A stretch of 64,000 nucleotides of DNA from Roseibium sp. Sym1 (GTDB lineage: Bacteria; Pseudomonadota; Alphaproteobacteria; Rhizobiales; Stappiaceae). Location: assembly GCF_027359675.1 (NCBI RefSeq), contig NZ_CP114786.1, forward strand, positions 6,050,501-6,114,500, read 5' to 3'. Position 1 is the first letter of the stretch. Every line of letters begins with the position of its first letter. This document shows positions 46,001 through 53,585 of the stretch, one piece after another. Position numbers and translations under genes: made by a program. The notes beneath the pieces are model-generated. The model searched no databases, was not told the origin of the DNA, and saw nothing but the letters and a program-made list of their open reading frames with translations.

Positions 46001-47021
46001 CCACGCCGGTGCCTGCATCGCCCACGTAAAACCGGCGGGTTTCGAATTGGCCACTCCCGCCGCTGACGTTGAGTGTGCCGTTCGATCCGCTCAAATCACC
46101 AAGCGTGGTCAAGTCTCCGACATCGACGGTTCCGTCGTCGATGTTCAGCGTCCCCTCGCTGCCGGCCTGATATCCGATGGTGAGATCAGTGCCTGTCGAG
46201 GCCAGGTTGACACTGCCGCCCGTGTCAACATTGACGGTTCCGACGGCCGTGCCGTAGTAGCCGATATATCCGCCATCGGCTTCCACGTTCGCCATGTCCT
46301 GGATGTTCAGCACGCCGGTTCCGGAGTAACCGGCAAACAGCGTGCCGTTGGTGGCGGCCTCAAGGCTCGATCCGGAGCCGGTCACCGTGGCCTCGCCGTA
46401 GGACCCCGCGTCATTGGCGATACGGATCTGTGCACCCGTGTTCGTCACGCTGACGGTGCCGCCTGCCGAGACCGTCAGGTAACCGGTTCCCCCTTCGGAG
46501 ACATAAAGGGCGCCGACCGTATTCAAGGTCCCCGAATTCGTCACCGTCAGGGTGCCCGTGGAATCCGTGCCAAAGGCAATGGTGGAAGCCGATGTCGAGG
46601 ACACCGTCCCGCTGGCGGATATGGTCATCGCCCCGGTGCCTTCGTACCCGACAAAGAGCTGACCGCTGAGAGACCAGTCTGTCCCGGCACCGTCAACCGA
46701 GACCGTCCCGTCGCCGGTCGACGCGTTGCCCAGCCGTCCCTCTCCACTTGTCACAACGCCGCCATTGGACACTTCAAGGGCACCGGTCCCCGTGTCCCCG
46801 ACCGTCAGGGCATCACCCACGTTCCAGGGGCTCGCCTGTGTTCCGCCACCGCCGCCATCAACCGTTTCGGTGCTGCCGTCGATCACGACCTGTGCCTGAG
46901 CAAAATGCGGCACCATCATTGTCAGCGCCGTCGTTGCCAGCAGGTGCTTCAGGCCATGCTGAAAAGAGCGGCCGGTGGTGACATCGCGGTAATAAGTGTT
47001 TTTCAAATATGCCGGAACCAT
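43062..47021 (-). CDS. Classical (type Va) autotransporter with beta-helix passenger
   Basis: This 1319-residue surface protein has three parts: a long signal peptide of about 44 residues ending at MVPHFAQAQ, a passenger of about 950 residues, and a C-terminal autotransporter beta-barrel (about 1040-1319) that ends in LAVSF with the terminal Phe needed for outer-membrane insertion. The passenger consists of many repeats of the form VGxxGTGxLTxSxGxxV...SxGTVTVDGxGS, typical of a right-handed beta-helix. An ATG 20 codons upstream is possible, but the one at 47021 follows GAGGA with correct spacing. The passenger has no visible protease motif, so adhesion or autoaggregation is likely. It carries a copy of the conserved 22-bp element upstream. 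Confidence 0.93.
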   Translation of the reverse strand: MVPAYLKNTYYRDVTTGRSFQHGLKHLLATTALTMMVPHFAQAQVVIDGSTETVDGGGGGTQASPWNVGDALTVGDTGTGALEVSNGGVVTSGEGRLGNASTGDGTVSVDGAGTDWSLSGQLFVGYEGTGAMTISASGTVSSTSASTIAFGTDSTGTLTVTNSGTLNTVGALYVSEGGTGYLTVSAGGTVSVTNTGAQIRIANDAGSYGEATVTGSGSSLEAATNGTLFAGYSGTGVLNIQDMANVEADGGYIGYYGTAVGTVNVDTGGSVNLASTGTDLTIGYQAGSEGTLNIDDGTVDVGDLTTLGDLSGSNGTLNVSGGSGQFETRRFYVGDAGTGVVDISGGASAEAEVIMTVGVQAGSMGTVINDNGSLIVGSTFTIGDAGTGSVTIRNGGDLSVTGYTYVGDDGTGTLTLSDGATATLADELLIGDGTSGDGTVTVDNAQLDAGNILVGNEGTGTMTISGGGTVNAEDVVIGNAAASNGTMTVTETGSNLNLSVELNVGLDGTGTLNVTDGGGINLSDWIRLGTGTTGVGSMTVDGAGSQITNTADTIVGDDGEGSLALSDGAQFSGDGELYIGYAATSTGTLSIKSGAQLSVDTAYMGWIAGSSASATVDGTGSSWTNTYDLYVGHQGTGDLTVSNGASVSNAVAYIGYDSSAVGTVAVDGSGSSWMNGSNVYVGENGSGTLTISNGGDVSVGGPGTLVLGNLAGSTGTLNIGAASGDPAVGAGTLDAAMVEFGAGTGLIVFNHTDTDYQFDAEISGPGNVMVYGGETVLTADNTYTGATGVHDGLLTVNGSITGTVTLLGGALGGSGTVGNVAVQSGSSLAPGNSVGTLNVAGMMFGSGASYDVELNDGGFVAGTNNDLVNASGAVVIAGGTVNVLPENGTDTGSTYEEGTYTIITAAGGLSGTFDSVSESFVFLDFALGYDSNNVYLNSEKVVFFTDITETANQTAVAAAQEALGSGTTVYDALTGLVGDDSAARAAFDALSGELHPSARTALIEDSRQIRETVNARVRRAFDNLVPAGIATHSGGNTPDTGSGGGRYALWGHAYGAVGTQDGDGNAAALDRTVGGILFGADHEIGDAVRVGLLAGYSRANLDVDARNSSGSVDGYHLGVYGGTRLGAIGLRGGSVYTWNRLDTDRTVAFTGFNETLGATYDAQTFQAFAEAGYDIDLGRARLEPYAGLAYVHLQTDGFTETGGSAALSVSGSTTGTAFTTLGLRGETDVTFGPSITARLGGGLTWYHAFGDLASSTQMAFSGGTPFAITGVPVGRDSVLLDLDADVLLTPSASAGLAYSGQIGDGFGEHGLKARLAVSF

Positions 47022-47111
47022 TGCATTCCTCGTAGACAGGCTTTCGGATCCGCTCCCGATTCGATAACGAACGATCCACAACGCGAATTTCTAGAATGGG
47101 GGTGGCGGTTC

Positions 47112-47133
47112 GGCGTGCGACGTCCGTGTGATG
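47112..47133 (+). promoter_or_regulatory. Copy 1 of a conserved 22-bp element, upstream of the autotransporter
   Basis: The core GACGTCCGTGTGATG is preceded by GGCGTGC. It matches the copy at 47610-47631 at 20 of 22 positions. It lies 91 nt upstream of the autotransporter start and is oriented against that gene. Confidence 0.6.
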
Positions 47134-47167
47134 TCGCGCGGAATGAAAGAGCCGCCACAACAATTGG

Positions 47168-47551
47168 TTAGCGACCGAACACCCGGACGGTCGCCCGTCT
47201 CAGCTTGAGGCTCGTTTCCTCATAGATGAATTTGATGAAGGCGATGTCGCGCCTTGGTCCCTTGAGATCGATCGCACGGGAACAGCGCCCGGCGTTGATC
47301 CGCCTGGCGAGCTTGATGTCCTGGTGCCCGCCATTGGCGAACCGCACATCGACGTCGTATATACGCACCGGATTGCGATAGACGCAGATTCTGATTTGCT
47401 TGAAACGGCCAGGTCCGGGCATCTGGATCACGTCCCGATCAACACGGTCGGTCACCACTTTGCTGCCGATTAAATCCCAGGCAAATGCCGGACCGGCGTC
47501 AGCAACCGTTGAAAGCATGGCCAAAGCCAGTGCAATGGAACAAGTTCGCAT
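47168..47551 (-). CDS. Small exported protein of unknown function
   Basis: This 127-residue protein has a clear Sec signal peptide (cleavage near residue 24, GPAFAWD). The mature part is basic and beta-rich, with the sequence SKVVTDRVDRDVIQMPGPGRF, split here as SKVVTDRVDRD and VIQMPGPGRF, two cysteines (CVYRN and GRCSR) that may pair, and a basic end (LRRATVRVFGR). By eye it recalls small periplasmic proteins of the DUF2541 type, but I am not certain. It lies upstream of the autotransporter on the same strand, separated by 146 nt, and has its own copy of the conserved 22-bp element. Confidence 0.75.
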   Translation of the reverse strand: MRTCSIALALAMLSTVADAGPAFAWDLIGSKVVTDRVDRDVIQMPGPGRFKQIRICVYRNPVRIYDVDVRFANGGHQDIKLARRINAGRCSRAIDLKGPRRDIAFIKFIYEETSLKLRRATVRVFGR

Positions 47552-47609
47552 TCCAGGTCATCCTTGTCTCGCGCCCCCGTTTCCAGTGTTAGGAGATCGC
47601 GAATGTCCT

Positions 47610-47631
47610 GGCGTGAGACGTTCGTGTGATG
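47610..47631 (+). promoter_or_regulatory. Copy 2 of the conserved 22-bp element, upstream of the small exported protein
   Basis: The core GACGTTCGTGTGATG is preceded by GGCGTGA. It lies 59 nt upstream of the 47551 start and is oriented against the gene, as is copy 1. Confidence 0.6.
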
Positions 47632-47689
47632 GAACCGGGGTCCTGTCTGTCGAGACCGGTATGAGGTGAAACGGGCCTTCCGGAGCAGC

Positions 47690-48214
47690 TCAGGCACCGG
47701 CAGTTGCCTCGCCCCTGCCGCCCTTCAGCCAACGCAACAGGAACAAGGCGGCAACCGCCGACGGGATCAATGCAAGCAGAGCGATGATTGCGATTATGAG
47801 CGGCGCGGCCCAAAGCGTCTCGAAATTGTCGAGTTTCACATCGCCTTTTCTTGCCGGAAAGAACAGGATCTCGTGCGTCGAACCGACCGGAAAATTCCAG
47901 TTCGGAGAAGAAAGCCCGGTACTTGCCTCGGTCATGGACCCATCGGAGAACTGATACCGGAACACGGGGCTGTAGGTCATCGTGTCTCCGTCCCACGGCG
48001 TCCAGTCCTGCCGTTCGTAGATCCGCACCACTTCACCGGTGGTCCGGGTGGCCGCGGCGTCCAGATAAAGGCTCTGGAACACCAGATACCCGGTGGCGCA
48101 CAGAAAGCCTGCTGGCAGCAGGAAGATGAGAAGCCACATGCGCCATGAGGCCTCCCGCTTGCCGTTGCGCGTACGCAGCAGCCAGTTCCCACTCGTCGGC
48201 AGATAGACAAACAT
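47690..48214 (-). CDS. DUF3592-like membrane protein
   Basis: This 174-residue inner-membrane protein has two hydrophobic helices (about 26-46 and 137-160) flanking an exported domain. That domain shows the DUF3592 pattern: ATRTTGEVVRIYERQDW, YSPVFRYQFSDGS and the NFPVGSTHEILFFPARKGDV block. The family has no known biochemical function. A good ribosome-binding site (GGAGGAGAA) precedes the ATG. It is divergent from the TMEM43-like gene, with a shared 411-nt intergenic region. Confidence 0.82.
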   Translation of the reverse strand: MFVYLPTSGNWLLRTRNGKREASWRMWLLIFLLPAGFLCATGYLVFQSLYLDAAATRTTGEVVRIYERQDWTPWDGDTMTYSPVFRYQFSDGSMTEASTGLSSPNWNFPVGSTHEILFFPARKGDVKLDNFETLWAAPLIIAIIALLALIPSAVAALFLLRWLKGGRGEATAGA

Positions 48215-48461
48215 TCCGCGTTCTCCTCCTCAGGTCAGCCCGGACCGCGTCCGCTCGGCGGCGGCGAGCAGCAAAAGCGCGGCAACATTTCCCGCCACTG
48301 CCATTGCAAGGAAACTCAGCCAAAAACCGCGCCTCGAAATTCGTCCGTCAAAACGCGTAAAGAGTGTCACTTTTTCGATCTCTGAAAACAGCGTTGTTTC
48401 ATCCAGGCCGGTTCGCGGAACACGCGACCCGGCGAACGATAAGTGAGCCGAAACCGCCGCA

Positions 48462-48483
48462 CATCACACGAACGTCGCATGCG
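48462..48483 (-). promoter_or_regulatory. Copy 3 of the conserved 22-bp element, in the divergent region
   Basis: Read on the minus strand the core is GACGTTCGTGTGATG, preceded by CGCATGC, matching copies 1 and 2 at 19 of 22 positions. It is 143 nt upstream of the TMEM43-like start and 56 nt upstream of the small open frame at 48539, oriented against both, as in the other two copies. The rest of the 48215-48538 gap shows nothing further. Confidence 0.55.
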
Positions 48484-48538
48484 CGGCTGTTTCCCTGACC
48501 CTAGTTTTTGCCCGGGCAGTACGGAAAGGACGGTTCAA

Positions 48539-48598
48539 ATGCCGATGTTCGATTGGAAGGTCCTCGGCGATGGCAACCGCCTGAATGTCTACAAGTGA
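48539..48598 (+). CDS. Possible 19-codon leader peptide upstream of the TMEM43-like gene
   Basis: ATG at 48539 opens a 19-residue frame (MPMFDWKVLGDGNRLNVYK) ending 27 nt before the TMEM43-like start. A purine-rich GGAAAGGACGG lies at usable distance upstream. It may be a leader peptide, a degraded gene remnant or chance. The spacing from the conserved 22-bp element (56 nt) equals that seen for copy 2, which slightly favours it being the first translated frame. Confidence 0.3.
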   Translation: MPMFDWKVLGDGNRLNVYK

Positions 48599-48625
48599 CC
48601 GCGCAGCTTGCCGGAGAGTTCTTCC

Positions 48626-49888
48626 ATGGCCGGCCTTTTCAGGCAAACGACCTCCACGTCCTGGTCCGGACGCATCGTCCTTGCATTAGGCGGGATCGCG
48701 GCAGGCTTCCTCCTGGTGGCTGTGGCGAGTGTGGCGCTCGTCCGGAACGAAGGGTGGGCGGTGCGGCTCGAGTGGACCCTCAACGAAGGCGCGGACGCCG
48801 TCATCTCGGTCGATCCGCCGCAAGTTGATCCCGCTCTGGACGGGCGGCTGGTTCACATCAGCGGTCCGGTGAAAGTCCTGTCCCCTCCCGTTGACCCGCT
48901 TTTCGGCAAACTGGAACTTCCGGTCAACACGATCGGTATCCTGCGCCAGGTCGAGATGTACCAGTGGAAGGAAGAAAGCAGGCGCGAAACGAGGAACAAG
49001 ATCGGCGGCGACACGCGAAAGGTGACCGTCTACAGCTATACGAGGGAATGGTCTTCCGACCCGATCGACAGCAAGACCTTCAGAAAGCCCGACGGACATG
49101 AGAACCCGGATTTTTCCATCACCCGGAAGGTGTCGTTTTCCGAAAGCGCAGCCATTGGCGGTTTCCGCTTCAAGGGATACACGCTGGCCGGATTGGGAAC
49201 AGCACAAAAGCTGCTGCCGGACAGTGTCGCTGCAGCCAGGGTGAAACAATTCCTTGGTGACAACGATCGTGTCCTGAATTCGGCAGGAACCCTATATGTC
49301 GGCAACAATCCTGCCACGCCTGCCATCGGCGACCTGAAGATCACCCTGGTCGCCTCTGTCGCCGGTGACGCCAGCGTTGTCGGACTGCAGAACGACGGAA
49401 GCTTGCGCGTCTACAAGACCGCCGGCGGCAACGAGATTTTTCTGACTGCCGCCGGTCGGCAGACAGCCGCCGAAATGTTCGAGAACGTCAAGAGTGCCAA
49501 TACCGCGAAGACCTGGATGATACGCGGGTGCGGCACATTGGCCATCTTCGCAGGCTTCACGCTGATGTTCTCGATCCTGGGTGCCATCGGCAAAATCCTT
49601 CCGGTTCTTGGCGATGTTTTCCGTTTCGCCATCGGGCTTGCATCCCTGGCACTCACCTGTGTGCTTGCTCCGGCCGTCATCGGAATTTCGTGGATTGTCT
49701 ACCGGCCGGTTCTGGGCGCAATCATCCTGATCGCCGGCCTGGCGTTTGCCGCGGTGTTGATGTTTGCCGGCAAGACCCGGGCGTCAGCGGCCAGAAGATC
49801 CGACGATGCTAAGCCGCCCGACCAAGCCGTCCCGACCCCACACCATCATGCGCGCCCGTCTCCAAACATTGAGCGGCATCGTTCATGA
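48626..49888 (+). CDS. TMEM43-like membrane protein
   Basis: This 420-residue protein resembles the TMEM43/LUMA family, which also occurs in bacteria. An N-terminal membrane helix (about 15-38) is followed by a large exported domain with the family blocks NEGADAVISVDPPQVDPALDG, split here as NEGADAVISV and PALDGRLVHISG, then LPVNTIGILRQVEMYQW, YTREWSS and GFRFKGYTLAG. Three to four membrane helices lie at about 295-390. The C-terminal 35 residues are low-complexity and basic. The ATG at 48626 was chosen because GGAGAG lies 7 nt upstream. In bacteria the function is unknown; an envelope or membrane-organising role is a guess from the eukaryotic relatives. Confidence 0.82.
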   Translation: MAGLFRQTTSTSWSGRIVLALGGIAAGFLLVAVASVALVRNEGWAVRLEWTLNEGADAVISVDPPQVDPALDGRLVHISGPVKVLSPPVDPLFGKLELPVNTIGILRQVEMYQWKEESRRETRNKIGGDTRKVTVYSYTREWSSDPIDSKTFRKPDGHENPDFSITRKVSFSESAAIGGFRFKGYTLAGLGTAQKLLPDSVAAARVKQFLGDNDRVLNSAGTLYVGNNPATPAIGDLKITLVASVAGDASVVGLQNDGSLRVYKTAGGNEIFLTAAGRQTAAEMFENVKSANTAKTWMIRGCGTLAIFAGFTLMFSILGAIGKILPVLGDVFRFAIGLASLALTCVLAPAVIGISWIVYRPVLGAIILIAGLAFAAVLMFAGKTRASAARRSDDAKPPDQAVPTPHHHARPSPNIERHRS

Positions 49889-50257
49889 CACGGTGGAGGC
49901 CGATGGCACCACGCCCCTGTCAGCCGGCATGGAAAATCACACCAAATACCGGGTGGGGCGCGAGAGCGGTTTCCTCTCACAAACGATCTACGGGATCAAA
50001 AGCAACAGCCTTGAGGGCACGACGACGCAGCTCATTGAAGCTGCACCCCGCTTGACGATGCCCACACCCAAATGGGGCGCGGGCCTTCTCCCGGGGCCTA
50101 TCGACTTGGGGGGCGACCGCCCGATGACCGCCCCGGAACCAGACGGAACCGGCTCCTTGGCCGAAGCAATGCCCTGAACGTCACCAATGCTCAGGCCAGT
50201 GCAACCCTGGCGTGGCTTCTGCGCGCACAAGCTTTGTGCGATAGTCATTTCATTACC
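49889..50257 (+). other. Intergenic region upstream of the LuxR/hydrolase gene
   Basis: The 369-nt gap contains open frames running through it, but none has a ribosome-binding site or recognisable product. Close to the next gene it holds an inverted repeat at 50224-50240. Confidence 0.55.
50224..50240. promoter_or_regulatory. Inverted repeat immediately upstream of the LuxR/hydrolase gene
   Basis: Perfect 7-bp arms CGCACAA and TTGTGCG flank GCT, ending 17 nt before the ATG at 50258. The position fits a repressor or autoregulatory operator, or a small hairpin affecting translation. Confidence 0.45.
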
Positions 50258-52060
50258 ATGAACGGGATTTCAGGCACATGTTCGAGGCTGGATATCGCGG
50301 GCGACCATGTAGACGATGCCTTTGCAACAGGCGGGGGAGTGCTTTTCTTGCAAATTGAAAAGAAGCAACAGATTGTCAGCCTCGCCTGCGAAACCATTTC
50401 CGACCCGGCCAAAATCGAACATTTCATCAATGAACTCTCGGCCATCTATGACAAGTCACTAGCCCCCCGGCCGCACGCGCGCGGCGCCGCCGGCGGTAAG
50501 GACCAGGTGCTCGATCTCGTCGATGCCGAGCAGCATTTCGAACAGGCCGCCAATGCCTTCATGCGCCTTTGGCGGCAAGATGATTTCAAGGCGCAAGGCA
50601 CGGGTGGAAGCAGCGATTTTGTCCTGCTGGACCGGGCGGGAACAATCCTGTCCATCCAGGTCAAGAATGAACCGGATTGGCCGTTTGCGCCCGGCCGGAG
50701 CGTTTTCTCGGTGCCGACAGATGCGGATGCCGAACTCGCTCTCAAGGAAAGCCTGAAACAGATAGCCACGGTCCATCTGGAAGGCGTGTCCTGCATTGTC
50801 CCCTTCTACCAGGCGGACAACCAACGGACCCTCTGGGCGCTGTCCGCAGTCGGGACGGGTGAAAGCGGCGCGATCGCACGGCTCAGCCGGCTTGAGTTCG
50901 ACTGGTCCGAAGCCGCGGGCGCCGCGATCGCGGAGGCGTTCGGGCTGTCCAACACGGAACAGGACATTCTCAAGACACTCGTCAAGGGGCAAAGCCTGGC
51001 CGATCTGGCGCAAAGACGCCAGCGCTCCATCGAAACCGTGCGCACACAGGCGAAATCCCTGCTGTCGAAGACAGGTGTCAGCTCGCAACTCGATCTCGTT
51101 CGTCTGTTCGCGGCCATTGCGCTGGTCACACCCGAACTCGCCATTCCCGTTCTGGGCCGGCCGGACGATCCTGCCCCCATGGGAAGTCTGACCCTCACTC
51201 TTCCCCAAAAGCGACAAATGCAGGTGGACATCCACGGTCCGCCGACGGGGCGTCCGGTGGTGTTTCTGCACAACATGTTTTCTGGAACGAGCATGCCCGC
51301 ACCCGTTCTGGACGCCCTGGACCGGCATGGGATCAAGCTGATCTGTCCACTGCGAGCCGGTTTCGCCGGTTCCACCATATATGCGGAACAGACCGAAACG
51401 CCGGAACAGGCCTTTGCGGCCGATCTGACCTTTCTCCTCGACACGCTCGGCATCGAGAAAACGGTTACGATCGGGCACATGTCTGCCGCCGTTTATGCCG
51501 CAGCAAGCGCGGCCCTGCTGCCGGGCCGGATCAAAGATGCCATGGCCATTGCCGGGTTTCCGCCGTTTCTCAAACGCAAGCACATCGATCATCTGCCCGC
51601 ATGGCCCCGGCTGTTCGCTTACACCGCACGCTATTTCCCCAAGGCCCTTTCACTGCTCGTCAGGGGGACGTTCGGCCTTCTCGTTGAAAACCGGATCGAG
51701 GTCCTTTTCGACAATCTCTACGCGGGTGCCGACTTTGACCGGGACGTGGTTTCCGCTCCCGACAACAGGGAAATCTTCCTGAACGACTTTCGCCGGGTCT
51801 TTCAACAGGGAACCGGCGCCTATGAAATCGACGCCGCCCTGGCGGCGTCCGACTGGTCCCACTGGCTGGAACAGCGCGCACCGCGCACCATGCTGTTCGT
51901 TCACGGTGTCCAGGATCCGGTAACGCCGCTTGACTTGCTGACCGAAATCGCCGGTGAACGTGCGGAAATCAGCCTGCGTCCGATCGAGGATGCCGGACAG
52001 TTCGTCCTCTACCAGGCCCCGGACCGGGTCATCGGCGCTGTTGCCGATATCGTCGGCTAG
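50258..52060 (+). CDS. LuxR-type regulator fused to an inactive alpha/beta-hydrolase domain
   Basis: The 600-residue protein has three parts: an N-terminal domain of about 220 residues (weakly PAS-like by layout, e.g. SSDFVLLDRAGTILSIQ); a LuxR-type helix-turn-helix at 230-285 (LSNTEQDILKTLVKG, then SIETVRTQAKSLLSKTG); and an alpha/beta-hydrolase fold at 325-595 (VVFLHNMFSGT oxyanion region). The nucleophile elbow reads IGHMSAAVYA with Met408 at the Ser position. The acid Asp553 is kept (HGVQDPVTP), but the catalytic His is Gln581 (DAGQFVLYQ). The domain therefore probably senses a ligand rather than hydrolysing it. The ATG at 50258 was preferred over upstream in-frame starts, which lack ribosome-binding sites. 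Confidence 0.82.
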   Translation: MNGISGTCSRLDIAGDHVDDAFATGGGVLFLQIEKKQQIVSLACETISDPAKIEHFINELSAIYDKSLAPRPHARGAAGGKDQVLDLVDAEQHFEQAANAFMRLWRQDDFKAQGTGGSSDFVLLDRAGTILSIQVKNEPDWPFAPGRSVFSVPTDADAELALKESLKQIATVHLEGVSCIVPFYQADNQRTLWALSAVGTGESGAIARLSRLEFDWSEAAGAAIAEAFGLSNTEQDILKTLVKGQSLADLAQRRQRSIETVRTQAKSLLSKTGVSSQLDLVRLFAAIALVTPELAIPVLGRPDDPAPMGSLTLTLPQKRQMQVDIHGPPTGRPVVFLHNMFSGTSMPAPVLDALDRHGIKLICPLRAGFAGSTIYAEQTETPEQAFAADLTFLLDTLGIEKTVTIGHMSAAVYAAASAALLPGRIKDAMAIAGFPPFLKRKHIDHLPAWPRLFAYTARYFPKALSLLVRGTFGLLVENRIEVLFDNLYAGADFDRDVVSAPDNREIFLNDFRRVFQQGTGAYEIDAALAASDWSHWLEQRAPRTMLFVHGVQDPVTPLDLLTEIAGERAEISLRPIEDAGQFVLYQAPDRVIGAVADIVG

Positions 52061-52079
52061 GTCCCCCTTTCAGCCCAGA

Positions 52080-52097
52080 TTACCCCACGTGGGGTAA
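52080..52097. promoter_or_regulatory. Perfect 18-bp palindrome between two LuxR-type genes
   Basis: TTACCCCACGTGGGGTAA reads the same on both strands without a spacer. It lies 19 nt after the first regulator's stop and 65 nt before the second's start. It is likely an operator for a dimeric regulator, probably one of the two LuxR-type neighbours. Lack of a T tail argues against a terminator. Confidence 0.65.
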
Positions 52098-52162
52098 GCG
52101 CCGTGCACCGTTATTTCCTATCACGAAGCAGGAATGCCAAGTGCAGCGGAACCGGTTGAGCA

Positions 52163-53266
52163 ATGAAACACTATTCCGCCCTGGAGATAGTCGGCGAGAT
52201 CTATGAAGCGACCCTGATCCCCGATCAGTGGAACGAACTTCTGTCGAGAATTGCCAGTTTTTGCGGTGGTGCGAATGCTGCGCTCGTTACCATCGATCCC
52301 GATATCAACTATTCGTCGGTGATCACGCCTGGTGCCAATCCGGAGTCCCTGGCCGCCTACAAAAAGCACTGGTGGCGTTTCGATCCCATTTCGGCGCTGG
52401 CTGCCAAGGCTCCGCCGGGCAGGTTCGTCTCCGTCGCCGACACCGACCGAAACGCGTATTTTGCCAGCGCATTCTACAATGAATTCCGGCGGTTCACGGG
52501 TTACGGCAACCAAGGGGTGACCACGACCCTGTTTCGAGACCGGAACGCGCTCAGCACATTCGTCCTGCAGACATCGCCCCAAAAGGACGAAATCGACGCA
52601 CAGACCCTATTCAGGAGCCGGACAGTGGTGCCTCATCTGCAACGGGCCGTGTCGATTGCGCGCAAGCTGCACCAGCTGGAATTCGAACAGTTCCTGAACG
52701 GGAACAGTCTCAGGCCCGATCATGCGGGATTGATTTTGGTCGATGCCAAGAGACGGTGTCTGTATGCGGATGACGCGGCCGAGCGGCTGCTGGCCACGCA
52801 GTCCGAGATGGAAACCAGGAACGGTGTCCTTCATGTGAGGGACGCCAAGGCCGACAACCAGCTTAAATCCGCGATACTGTCCTGCGCCGGCCCCGGGCCG
52901 GAAAGGCCATGCGGCGACCCCATACAAGTCAAGCGCGGCCACGGTCAGCCGGCCCTCACGATCGAAGTCTTGCCGTATCAGGCACTCACCGGAAATCCGT
53001 ACGGTGTGCGGGCGGCAGCCATGCTTCTGCTTCGCGATCCCTGTCACGGCAAGGTCGATGAAGTGGACGACTTGAAAAACCGTTTCGACCTCACGCCGGC
53101 CGAAGCGAGGCTTGCGATCGAAATGCTCAAGGGCGACGGCCGCGAAGCGGCGGCCGGCCGCTGCGGGATTTCGATCAACACGGCCAGAACCCATCTGATG
53201 CGCATCTTTGAAAAGACCGGCGTCAAACGTCAGGCCGAACTGATACGGGTTTTGCTGGAGAGCTGA
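52163..53266 (+). CDS. LuxR-family transcriptional regulator
   Basis: This 367-residue protein has a C-terminal LuxR-type helix-turn-helix (about 305-365: FDLTPAEARLAIEML, GISINTARTHLMRIFEKTG). The N-terminal 290 residues look like tandem sensor domains: one from residue 5 to 170 (EIYEATLIPDQWNELL, WWRFDPISALA) and a PAS-like one around 185-290 (GLILVDAKRRCLYADDAAERLL). No phosphoacceptor receiver domain is present. The layout is that of orphan LuxR proteins responding to small molecules. It is preceded by the 18-bp palindrome and probably regulated by it. Confidence 0.87.
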   Translation: MKHYSALEIVGEIYEATLIPDQWNELLSRIASFCGGANAALVTIDPDINYSSVITPGANPESLAAYKKHWWRFDPISALAAKAPPGRFVSVADTDRNAYFASAFYNEFRRFTGYGNQGVTTTLFRDRNALSTFVLQTSPQKDEIDAQTLFRSRTVVPHLQRAVSIARKLHQLEFEQFLNGNSLRPDHAGLILVDAKRRCLYADDAAERLLATQSEMETRNGVLHVRDAKADNQLKSAILSCAGPGPERPCGDPIQVKRGHGQPALTIEVLPYQALTGNPYGVRAAAMLLLRDPCHGKVDEVDDLKNRFDLTPAEARLAIEMLKGDGREAAAGRCGISINTARTHLMRIFEKTGVKRQAELIRVLLES

Positions 53267-53585
53267 AACCTGAGACACGCGGGACCGAAACACCTGCATT
53301 TTGCAGTGCTGCCACAGACCCTCGCGCCAACGGCTGTAGCGTGAGACGCCCTGCGTGGCGTCAGGGTAACGAACCGGAGCCCGTCAACTTGTTGATCCCG
53401 CAGTGAACTTTGAGCCGGACCTCCGGTCAAAAACTCAAAAATTCCACCAAAGACATGGTAAGGGAGGTCCAGACGCTGGACCTGGATGGATTTTTGGGCC
53501 TGTATCACTTTGTCAAAGCCGATTGGGGAAAACAGATGCCCCGCAAGTATTTATAGTTTGGCCAAAGCCAACCGGAGCATCCTGT
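53267..53585 (+). other. Intergenic region before the polysaccharide locus
   Basis: This 319-nt stretch is visibly more AT-rich than its surroundings. An open frame continues upstream from the flippase through much of it, but its sequence is not membrane-like and has no start signal. No clear promoter or repeat is seen. Confidence 0.5.

Noticed and set aside
49848..50177. 109-codon plus-strand frame after the TMEM43-like gene
   Set aside because: It has no ribosome-binding site and no recognisable sequence and overlaps the preceding gene. It remains a faint possibility only.
50072..50257. Extended N-terminus of the LuxR/hydrolase protein
   Set aside because: The extra 62 residues are low-complexity, lack a start signal and would run through the inverted repeat at 50224-50240.
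53403..53585. Longer N-terminus of the flippase
   Set aside because: The extra 61 residues are hydrophilic and unlike MOP-family proteins. The TTG at 53586 with GGAG gives a standard length.
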